Source: Eimeria necatrix (lineage: Eukaryota > Apicomplexa > Conoidasida > Eucoccidiorida > Eimeriidae). Taken from it: a stretch of DNA of 30,614 nt. Under the pieces are notes generated by a model that had not been told where the DNA came from, searched no databases, and saw only the letters and a program-made list of their open reading frames with translations. Of the stretch, positions 21,150 to 29,631 are shown in pieces. Within the stretch, counting starts at the first letter, position 1, and each line of letters starts with the position of its first letter. A program made the translations under genes and the position numbers. The stretch spans positions 1 through 30,614 of the forward strand of contig NW_013655364.1 of assembly GCF_000499385.1 (NCBI RefSeq), given 5' to 3'.

Positions 21150-21183
<34 letters not shown>

Positions 21184-21244
21184 AACATGGCGAGACACGT
21201 CCGCTGCTGCTGCTGCTGCTGCTGCTGAACACTTCGGGACATCC

Positions 21245-21275
<31 letters not shown>

Positions 21276-24181
21276 AATGCGGGCAGGCGGACGGCTTGTT
21301 GGGGCCTCGTGTGGGGCTGCTGGCGCTGGAGCAGCAGCTGCAGCAGCTGCTGCTGCTGCAGCAGCTGCCAGCTTCAGTGCCCGTCAGTTTTGTTTTGTGG
21401 GGTGTCAGTTGGCTGGCCAAGGAGATCTGCAGCAAGAGCAGCAGCTTCAAGGTCAGCAGCATTTTGAGTTTTTCTTTTTATTCTTTTGGATTCTTTTTTT
21501 GACTTTTTTTGATTCTTTTTGATTCTCCTTTTCTCCTTTTTCATTTTGTTTCTTTTTTGTTTCTCTTTTGTTTCCTCTTGTCCCTTTTTTGGTTCTTTTT
21601 TGCCCCCTTTTTGGCTCCTTTTTGCTCCTCTTTTGTCTCATTTTTGTCCTTTTTTTGTCTTTTTTGTCTTTTTTGTCCCTTTTTTGTTCCTTTTTTTGTC
21701 TTTTCTTTTGCCCCTTTTCATCCTGTATCTCTTTTCATTTCTTTTTTCCGTTTCTGTTTGTTTTTTGATTCTTTTTGATTCTTTTTTTGTCTTTTTTGTC
21801 CTTTTTTGTTTCATTTTAATATTCTTTTTGTTTCTTTTCTGTTTCTTTTTTGTTTCTTTTTTATCTCCTTCGGGTATCATTTTGTCTCCCCAGATTTCCT
21901 TCTCCTTTTTCATTCTTTTTATTTCCTTTTGAATTCTTTTTTATTTCTTTTCTTTCTTTTTAATTTTTTTCAATTCTGTTTGTTTCTTTTTCCTTTTTGA
22001 TTTCTTTTTCAATTCTCTTTATTTTTCTTCAACTCTTTTATTTCTTTTTCACTTCTTTTAAATTCCTTTTCAATTTCTTTTTCATTTCTTTTTCGTTTCT
22101 GTTTTTTCTCTTTTTCCTATCTTTTTGCGGCGTTTGTCCTATCCATGTTGTTAATTAATTAATTCTTTAATCAATTAGATTCTTGAATTACTTAATTAAA
22201 TTCTTTCAATTAATTAATCAATTAAATTTAATTCATTAAATTTAATTGGTTAATTAATTATTTAAATTGTTTGACGAATTAAATTGCTTTTGTGCTGCAG
22301 CTGAGCCAAGTGGCGTGGCTGGGCTGCTGCTGCAGCTGCTGCAACTTGCTGCTGTCGCTGCTGCTGCCGCCCAGCAGCAGCAAAGCTTTGTGGCAGTCAG
22401 CAGCACTTTTGCTGCAGTTCTTTCTTTATCTTTCTTTTCGATATTTTGCAAAAGAGTTTCTCGCATTCCAGTGGTCCGCCAGACTTTTCCAAATTTGTTT
22501 TTAATTCAAAAAGTCTTTTTTGTAATTCCATTTTATCACTTTTATAAGTCCTTTACGAAATATATTTTTAAATATGTTTTTGTAAAACTCCTCTGTGAAA
22601 TATATTTCTAATTTATTAGTTGTCTAATATCAAAGAATTTCTTTTTATAATTCCACGTTGCTATTTACAAGTCCTTTTCATCAGATATCTTTTTAATTAC
22701 TCCACTTTATTATTTTATAAAAGTCCTCCATGAAATATCTTTTTAAATAATTGCATTTTATTTTTTTATTACATTCTTTCTGAAAAGTATTTCCAATTTA
22801 TTCGATTTTATACCTTTGAAGATATCCATGTGAAATATATTTCTACTTTTTTCATTTTTCTAATTTCAAAAAAGTCCTTTTTATAATTCCATTTTATTAT
22901 TTTTAAAAATCCCTTCTATAAAATATCTTTTTAAATAATTCCATTTCTTATTTTTATAAGTCCTCTGTGAAACACATTTATTCCATTTTGTACTTTGCAA
23001 ACAATAAAATGGAATTACTTGAAAAGATATTTTATAAAAAGGATTTTTTAAATGTCTTTCTATAAATTGTCTGTCAAGTGAACTTCATTTTATTTGTCAA
23101 ATAAAATTCATTTTGTAGTAAATTATTTATATTTTTTTAATAATAAAGGATTATTAGTAAAGTGCATTTTAAAAAGTGTTGCTGCAATAATATATTAACA
23201 GTAAAAGGCATCTTATAAATAATATATTGCTAAAAAAGGGCATCTTTTTAATAATATATTATTAATAAAGGGACGTTTTATAAATAATATACTACTAATA
23301 AAAGGAATCTTATAAATAATATATTATTTCAAAGAAAACACCTTATTAATAGCATATTGTTTAATAGAAAACATCTTATTAATAACGTATTATTTAGTGG
23401 AAAACATCTTATAAATAATATATTATTTAATAGAAAACATCTTATTAATAACATAGTATTGATGAAAGATATTTTGTTGGCGAAATGTTATCAGACATAA
23501 ATATTATATTGTTAGACATTTTTGGTTATGCATTAATAATAGAGAGCAGTTTATTAAATATTTAATATATAATAAGCCACATGAATAAATGCAAAAAGTA
23601 ACAAATAAATATAATCGGAGTAAATAATGCAAGAAATATATTTCATTTCTTTGTTTTTTATATATTAAGAAAATAATAATCATAGTATATAGGGTGTAGG
23701 GTTTAGGGTTTAGGGTTTAGGGTTTAGGGTTTAGGGTTTGTGTGCTGCATGAAGGGACGTTTTGCTGCTGGAGGCGGGTTTCATTTGCTGCTTTGGTCCC
23801 CCCGCGTTGTCTCTGGGCTGCCCATTTGCTGCTGCTGCGGTGCTGCTGCTGCTGCGGCTGCTGCTGTTCAAGTTGCTGTTCTGCTCTGCTGCATCCAAAT
23901 GCAGTGCGTTTCCTTTTTTCTTTTTTGTTTATTTTATTATTTCATTTTGTTCTATTTGTTTTTACTCGTTTTATCTTCATCTAACTTCTTTTTTCTTTCT
24001 TTTGATCTTTCTTTCTTTTTCATGTTTCTGTCTTCTGTATATTTTTGCATTTATCACCTTGTTTTTGTCTTCTACATTTATTTCTGCATTTGTGTCTTTT
24101 TTAGTTTTATTTCTCTTTTGCTGCACTTGAAAGCTCTGCAGCTTCTTGTCTCTTAATCAATTCGGCATTAAAGTTGCCCTA

Positions 24182-24216
<35 letters not shown>

Positions 24217-24312
24217 GCTGCGGCTGCAGCAGCAGCAGCCCCGCACTGGAGGGACCTGACGGCTCTTTCCTTTCACTACTGGACGCAGCCACTCCCCTGC
24301 CCAGGTTCTTGT

Positions 24313-24344
<32 letters not shown>

Positions 24345-25115
24345 GCAGCAGCAGCAGCAGCAGCGACGGCAACGGCGGTTGCTGCTGCTGCAGCCCATTT
24401 GTTTCAAGTGCTGCGAGGGTTTGGCGGACAGAGTCTAGGGTTTGGGATTGATATGTAGTGTTTAGGGCTTAGGGTTTAGGGTTTAGGGTTTAGGGTTTTT
24501 CTGCAGGGTTCTTCTACTGGTCGAAGGGCAAGAAGCTTCAAGCAGCTGTCGTCCTCTTTATTGAGGTTAGCGTTTGGCCTTTGCGTCTCCGTAGGGTTTA
24601 GGGTTTAGGGTTTAGGGTTTAGAGTTTAGGGTTTAGGGTTTAGAATTTGGGGTTAATCTGCTGCTGCTGCTGCTGCTTGTCTGTCGCTGCCGCTGCGATT
24701 CCGTCTCATGCTGGGGGGCTGCCTGTCCTCTGCTGCTGCTGCTACATCTGCTGCTGCTGCACTGCTGCTGCTGCTGCAGGGCGTAATGTCCTGCTGCATC
24801 TTTGCCACTCCCCCGCTGCGTGTTGCAGCAGCTGTCGCCATCTTTGGTAAAGCCATCCAGAGCGGCCTTGCTGCTGCTGCGGCTGCTGCTGTTGCTGCTG
24901 CTGCTGCTCCTGCGCTGCCGCTCCTTCACTGCTGCTGCTGCTCCTTCACTGCTGCTGCTGCTGCTTCACTGTTGCTGCTCCTAGACTGCTGCTGCTCCTG
25001 CTGCTGCACTGATGCTGCTGCTCCTAGACTGCTGCTGCTCCTGCTGCTGCACTGATGCTGCTGCTCCTGCGCTGCTGCTCCTGCACTGTTACTCCTGCAC
25101 TGCTGCTGCTCCTGC

Positions 25116-25146
<31 letters not shown>

Positions 25147-25310
25147 AGGCGTGTGGGGTTTGTGCGGCGGAAACACTCAGGGCTGGCTTTGTCAGTGCTG
25201 CTGAGCGGCAATTTGGGATTTTTGCCGCACTTGACTGCTGCTCTTTGTTTGGCGCTGCTGGACGACAGACTGCTGGGCGTTGCTGCGCCTCTCGCGCCCT
25301 CCAGGGTGAG

Positions 25311-25355
<45 letters not shown>

Positions 25356-25938
25356 CGTGCTGCGGCTGCGGCGCCGCCGTTATCTTTGCTGCTGCTGCTG
25401 CGGCTGCTGGTATTTTTGGAAGCCGAGAAATAAGATAAACAGGCAGCGTTTGCTCGGGTTCGTTTGACTGCTGCTGCTCTCTTTGCTGCTGCTGCTGCCT
25501 CTGCTGCTATTTTGCTGCTGCTGCTTGATGTTTTTGCTGTTGCTGGAGCTATCCGCTCCTCTCCTGTTCGTATGTCTCAGCACTTGTTATCATAGATTTA
25601 TATTATTATTTTAATTGTTCTCTTTTGGTAGTTGTTGACTTATATGCTCATTTGTCCCAGTTTGCTGCTGCTGCTGCTGCCTCCAGACTTTCCTAGAGCG
25701 CTGCGCCCTCATGTCCGGCCGGGTCGTCCTCGGCACCATTGTTGGGGGTTACTTCCTGGTCAGCAGCAGCAGCAGCAGCAGCGGCAGCAGCAGCAGCAGC
25801 AGCAACGGCAACAGCAGCAGCAGCAGCAACGGCAACAGCAGCAGCAGCAGTTGAGGTGCGTGTGTGTCAGTTTTTGGCTGTTGGTGTATGCAGATCTACA
25901 CCGCAGGGTCTCTGAACCACCTCTGCAAGTGAGCATAG

Positions 25939-25976
<38 letters not shown>

Positions 25977-26132
25977 GTGCTACTGCTACTGGGAGCTGCA
26001 GGCGCTGCTGCTGCAGCTGCTCTTCCTAACAGCTGTCGCCGTGGCCTCCGTCGGCTCTCGCTGCAGCCATTCTTGCTACTGGCGGTTGATGCAGCTGCTG
26101 GCTGTGTACATGGCAGATTGCTGCAGCAGGTT

Positions 26133-26165
<33 letters not shown>

Positions 26166-26498
26166 GCTGCCCAGATGAGGGCCTGTTGCTGCAACTTGCG
26201 CTGCTGCTGCTGCTGCTGCTGTCGCAGGATTTGGATGCGGCCGGGGGTGTCTGCGCCCGCTTGGGTCCTGGCACTTTGTAAGGAAATGTCTCTTCTCTGC
26301 ATCTGCAACGGCTACGGTGGGAAGCAGCAAAAGCAGCCACAGCAGCAACATCAGCAGCAACAGCAGCAAAAGCAGCAAAAAGAAAAAAACGAAGAAAAAG
26401 GCTTGCATGCGGGAGTGTAAGGGCAGCTCTCTGGGGTGTACGTAAAACGGTTGGCTGCAGTCTACTTGGCCGTTCCAAGCTGCAGTTGCCAGTCCCGC

Positions 26499-26536
<38 letters not shown>

Positions 26537-28509
26537 GCAGGGCTGTTCGCCGTGGTGACCACTGGTCGCCTGGAGCTGGTCCTTGAAGAGCTGCACCAGA
26601 CGACGGAGGAAAAACCCGTTTGGCTCGAAGTGTCGCTGCCGTATAAGCCAGGCACGCAGCAGCAAGACTGTCTGCTGCTGTTGCTGCTGCTGCTGCTCCT
26701 GCTGTTGCTGCTGCTTAAGCCGTTGTGTTGCCGCTATTTTGCTTTTTGCGACTGCTTTTTACCGTGCTGCTGCTCTTGCAACTGTTGCTTCTGCTGCAGC
26801 TGCCGTTGCTGCTGCTCCCACTGCTGCTATTGATGCTGCTGCCATTCCTGCTGCTGCTGCTGCTGCTGCGTTTCAGGCGATGTGAACAGCCCTCCGCCGT
26901 GGCTGCTTTCGGGCCATTTCCCCCGCCTGGATTGGCGGCTGTGGTTTGTGCCGCTGCGGCTGAAGGCAGCGCTGAAGGGGGTGGTTGCTGGGAAGCGCCT
27001 GCTGCAGCAGCAGCTGCAGCAGCAGCAGCAGCAGGCCCCGCTGCAGGCCTCCGCCGCTGCTGCGGAGGGCTGCTGCCAAACCAGGGGCTCCCCTCTTTCC
27101 CCTGAAGGTCCCATGCAGCTGTACCCTTCTTTTTGGCAGCCTTTAATTCAACGAATCAGCGCCAGAGAGCCCGCAGTGCTGCAGCTGCTGGGGCCCCAGG
27201 GGGTGAGCTGCCCAGCACCAGCCCCAGCCAGCTAGCTGTGCAGCTAGCTAGATAACCACGTAGCTAGCTAGCTGGCTAGACAGCTAGCTAGACAGGTAGC
27301 TGGTCAGCTAGCTAGTCAGACAGCTAGCCAGACAGCTGGCGAGAAGGCTGGCCAGCTAGGTAGCAAGCTAGCTAGCCATCTAGCTAGCCAGCTAGCTAGC
27401 TGGGCAGCTAGCGAGCGAGCTATCTGGCTGGGCAGCTAGATAGACAGCTAGCTAGCCAGCTAGCTAGCTCGGCAGCTAGCTAGGGAGCTAGCTAGCTAGC
27501 TGCGGGGGTCTCGCTGTTGGTGTTTGCAGGAGGCGCTGAAGCAGCTGCCGCCGCCGATGGCAATTCGAGTTTCGCTTTATGATTACAGAATGACCCCCCC
27601 CGAGGGCTATCCCCCTTATGCTGCTTTCTTTCCCGAGGGTGAGTGCTGCTGCTGCTGCTGTTGCTGCTGCTGCCGGGCTAGCTGCGCCGCAGCAGCTTGC
27701 TAGCTAGCCAGCTGGCTAGCTCAGCCACAGCAGCTGGATAGCTGAGCCACAGCTGCGAGCTAGCTGGCTCGCTAACTGGCTAGTTAGATTTGTAGCTGAG
27801 CCATGGCAGCTAGCTAACTGGCTAGCTGGCTAGCTGCTCAGCTAGCTGCAGCCGTGCTGCAGTCCTGCGCCTCTTTTCTGGGTGCTTCATCAGGATGGAA
27901 CCACCTCACGCCCCAAGAAATTCTCAAGCTGGAAGTAAGCCTGTCCCAGCTAGCTAGCTCAGTGGCTAGCCAGCTAGCTAGCTAGCCACGTAGCTATCTA
28001 TCTAGCTGGCTAGCTGCGCGGCTAGCTAGATAAGTACCTAGCTAGGTCAGTGGTTAGCCAGCAGACTAGGTAGGTAGGTAGGCAGCTAGCTAGCTAGCTA
28101 GTCAGCTGGCTAGCTAGCTAGTCAGCTGGCTAGCTAGCTAGCTACATACAAGGTCAGCTCGCGTCCCTCAACTCTCAAGCAGCAAAGCCTGCCAGCTAGC
28201 CATGGCTAGCTGGGGCGTCTCTAGAGCGTAGCAGTTAAGCCATGGCTAGCTGGGCTGTGCAGGGCCCCAAGGCAGGTGGCCTTTACGGCATAGGCCTCCG
28301 CCGTCGCGGCGGAAGCTCCAGGGTTTAGGGTTTAGGGTTTAGGGTTTAGGGTTTGCTGCTGCGGCGCGCGTGTGGGCGTGGTGCTGCTGCAGAAAGACCT
28401 GGTCCAGTGGACCATTGGTCGCTGGTGGATGCGGAGGCAGCAGCACGAAATCGACTGTTTTGTCTTTTCGGAGAATTACCTGCCCCCAGGGGATTTTTCT
28501 CAGCATTAG
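20577..28509 (+). CDS. Lipase maturation factor family protein (LMF1/LMF2-like), about 17 exons
   Basis: Multi-pass ER membrane protein of the family that helps fold dimeric lipases in animals; the role in a protist is unknown. Exons: 20577-20873, 21287-21451, 22301-22473, 23755-23903, 24239-24310, 24507-24565, 24780-24846, 25181-25305, 25687-about 25747, 25894-25928, 26002-26129, 26228-26277, 26541-26669 (or 26651), 26877-27202, 27530-27638, 27894-27934, 28393-28509; about 700 aa. Family landmarks occur in order: hydrophobic ATLQLVLLAVNGVYVLAF, GLLGPRVGLL, FLAFQW|DVLLLEAGF, LLRLLLFKLLF, HWRDLTALSFHYWTQPLP, SGNLGFLPHLTAALCL then LLDD, LFAVVTTGRLELVLE, YKPG, FPRLDWRLWF, EPAVLQLLG, SLYDYRMT and, near the C-terminus, NYLPPGDFSQH before TAG. 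The start is the in-frame ATG at 20577, giving an Arg/Ser-rich lead before the first membrane segment. Exon borders around 25747-25928 and 26651-26669 are unsure; the rest agree in phase. Exon 14 has a Gln/Ala insertion. Confidence 0.88.
20885..21270. repeat. Minisatellites in intron 1 of the LMF-like gene
   Basis: Three units of CTG runs ended by CCGAATATATTG or similar (20905, 20938, 20970) precede five units in which CTG runs alternate with AACATGG-containing 20-mers (21060-21235), the last degenerate. Two of these share GAACATGGCGAGACACGTCC exactly. Confidence 0.75.
21463..22130 (+). repeat. Pyrimidine (T/C) tract, about 660 bp, in LMF-like intron 2
   Basis: The + strand is almost wholly T with scattered C and G, in irregular 10-12-bp units of the type GTYYCTTTTTT. 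It opens long Phe/Leu/Ser frames and, on the other strand, Lys/Glu frames, all meaningless. Strong purine/pyrimidine strand asymmetry can favour triplex DNA. Confidence 0.85.
22140..22285. repeat. TTAATTAA-word patch in LMF-like intron 2
   Basis: Overlapping TTAATTAA, AATTAATT and TTAAATTTAATT words run up to the CTGCAG acceptor of exon 3 at 22300. It is the same word class as the dynamin intron patch at 6567-6655. Confidence 0.75.
23186..23470. repeat. 32-33-bp AT-rich tandem repeat, about 9 units
   Basis: Anchoring on the TATATT-like word, units start at 23191, 23223, 23255, 23288, 23320, 23353, 23386, 23419 and 23452. The unit pattern is roughly ATAATATATTATT, a variable AATAGAAAA or AATAAAAGG part, then CATCTTATAAAT. 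Confidence 0.85.
23693..23739 (+). repeat. Telomere-like tract in LMF-like intron 3
   Basis: About six TTTAGGG units ending 15 bp before the ATGAAG acceptor of exon 4. Confidence 0.93.
24434..24652 (+). repeat. Telomere-like tracts in LMF-like introns 5 and 6
   Basis: TTTAGGG units at 24434-24497, partly degenerate, end 9 bp before exon 6 (24507-24565). A second tract at 24592-24652 lies in the next intron. The 59-bp exon encoding FFYWSKGKKLQAAVVLFIE thus sits between two telomere-like tracts. Confidence 0.92.
24920..25145. repeat. CTGCTCCT-type minisatellite in LMF-like intron 7
   Basis: Units such as CTGCTGCTGCTCCTTCAC and CTGCTGCTCCTAGACTG repeat, including a duplication of about 50 bp at 24978-25075. 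Confidence 0.7.
27231..28210. repeat. GCTAGC arrays in LMF-like introns 14, 15 and 16
   Basis: CAGCTAGCTAGC-type words fill 27231-27500, 27675-27860 and 27945-28210, leaving only the conserved exons 27530-27638 (with SLYDYRMT) and 27894-27934 (GWNHLTPQEILKLE) free. The three introns share the word class but do not look like copies of one longer unit. Confidence 0.85.
28320..28354 (+). repeat. Telomere-like tract in LMF-like intron 16
   Basis: About five TTTAGGG units 38 bp upstream of the last exon (acceptor CTGCAG at 28387-28392). Confidence 0.93.
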
Positions 28510-28705
28510 AGCAGCGGGAAAGTTGCCTGTTGGCCTTGCTGCTTCGGTTTTTTGTGCTTTGCTGCTGCTGCTGCAGCAGCTGCTGCAGCAGCTGCTGCTG
28601 CGGCGCTGCTTTGCGGCTCCCGCCGTCTTCGTTTTTGTCTCTTTGTACAACAAAGCCCTGAGTTAAGAATTAACTGTTTGGATCAGCTTCCGTAGATCAG
28701 GCCTC

Positions 28706-28736
<31 letters not shown>

Positions 28737-28923
28737 CAGCAGCTGCTACTACTGCTACTACTACCTGCTGCTGCTGCCATGGCAACGGCTTTGGAGGGAT
28801 GCGGGTGGAAGAAACTGCAGCTGCTGCTGATTCTGTTGCTGCTGCCCTGCTGCTGCTAGGCATACTGCGGCTGCCGCTGATTCTGTTGGTGCTGCTAGGC
28901 GTGCTGCGCCTGCTGCTGCAGCG
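28510..28923. other. 3' flank of the LMF-like gene, no gene seen
   Basis: CTG/CAG-rich sequence with short inverted CTG/CAG stretches at 28560-28605 and 28710-28760. I see no canonical AATAAA polyadenylation signal. Confidence 0.5.
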
Positions 28924-29118
28924 ATGTTGGACGTTTCACGGGAAGACGACGACGACGGTGCAACGACGAACCCCACGACGACGACAACGACGACGACTCC
29001 GGCGACAGGCATGGATTTCGGACGTGTGTCGTCGGGATCGTCGGACATCCTCTCCAGGGCGCAAGCTAAGGGTGACCCCAATAACTTTAGAAAAAGAAAA
29101 AGGCTTAACCTAGATTAA
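28924..29118 (+). CDS. Small Asp/Thr-rich open frame, unrecognised
   Basis: ATG 28924 opens 64 codons to TAA 29116-29118: an acidic EDDDD stretch, a Thr run encoded by ACG, then GMDFGRVSSGSSDILSRAQA and a basic end FRKRKRLNLD. The codon use differs from the surrounding CAG/CTG repeats and the C-terminal half reads like real protein. CTGCAG at 28916-28921 could be an acceptor, so this might be the last exon of an unresolved transcript. No family is recognised. Confidence 0.3.
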   Translation: MLDVSREDDDDGATTNPTTTTTTTTPATGMDFGRVSSGSSDILSRAQAKGDPNNFRKRKRLNLD

Positions 29119-29207
29119 AAACACCATGTTATTATTTTAAAATATTTATTTTCCAATATTGATGACACCTTTGCTTTGCTGAAAGCATTCAATGCCTCCA
29201 GAAGGTA

Positions 29208-29290
29208 GTGCGGTCCGTTGGGGCCCCCTAGGGGCCCCTCGGGGGCCCCCAAGGGGCCCCCAGGGGCCCGTTGGGGGCCCCACGAGCCCT
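29208..29290. repeat. GGGGCCCC-type palindromic repeat
   Basis: Units of GGGGCCCC with one to three extra bases (CTA, TCG, CAA, CAG, GTT), about 8-11 bp in period, of the same class as 6170-6228 and the gap flanks. An exact GTGTATATACAC element follows at 29415-29426. Confidence 0.8.
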
Positions 29291-29487
29291 CTGAGCTTAA
29301 TAGCACCTTAATGCCGAGACCCAAAGTGCATGCACACACTGCCTTAGCTGTGAGCTGGGGGCCCCTAAGTGCTGTGTGGCCATTTAGGTGAGGGGCCCCA
29401 GCAGCTGCGCTGCAGTGTATATACACCTGAAATTAGACAGCCCAGGAGTTCTGGAAGTCCTTTAAAGGAAGAAAAAAAAGCCGAAGC

Positions 29488-29606
29488 AATGCAGCAGCTC
29501 CTAACGAGCTAAGTCCCCCCTTGCTGACAGCTGCAGCAACTCCGCTCAATGCAGCAGCTCCTAACGAGCTAAGTCCCCCCTTGCTGACAGCTGCAGCAAC
29601 TCCGCC
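29488..29606. repeat. 60-bp direct tandem duplication
   Basis: 29488-29547 and 29548-29606 are the same 60-bp unit beginning AATGCAGCAGCTCCTAACGA. The period is a multiple of three, so any frame through it stays open or closed alike in both units. Confidence 0.85.
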
Positions 29607-29631
29607 AGTCACAAGCGCAGCAGGGGCCCCC

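Larger units (their letters stand above)
22474..23754 (+). other. 1.28-kb AT-rich intron splitting FQW|D
   Basis: Intron 3 of the LMF-like gene, starting GTCCGC and ending ATGAAG. It splits the Trp codon of the family's FQWD motif: FLAFQ + TG|G + DVLLLEAGF. Contents in order: degenerate units with AAGTCC...GAAATAT and AATTCCATTTTATTA (22500-22990), an inverted copy (23003-23052), the 32-33-bp tandem array (23186-23470), further AT-rich sequence and a telomere-like tract (23693-23739). Base composition is far from the G+C-rich exons. Confidence 0.8.

Noticed and set aside
21509..22000. Phe/Leu-rich frames and Lys/Glu-rich antisense frames
   Set aside because: They are translations of the pyrimidine tract in an intron and vanish if the tract is treated as a simple repeat.
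23186..23470. CRISPR array
   Set aside because: Units are contiguous and degenerate without unique spacers, and the DNA is eukaryotic.
22474..23690. AT-rich island as a centromere
   Set aside because: It is short and lies inside an intron joined by protein phase on both sides; there is nothing beyond AT content and a small tandem array to support it.
29115..29426. A 103-codon - strand frame over the GGGGCCCC repeat
   Set aside because: Half is Gly/Pro/Ala from the repeat and the remainder shows no recognisable domain.
29437..29631. Upstream extension of the F-box-like protein from TTG
   Set aside because: No ATG occurs in that frame before 29632, and TTG starts are not expected in this kind of genome; only an upstream exon could extend it.
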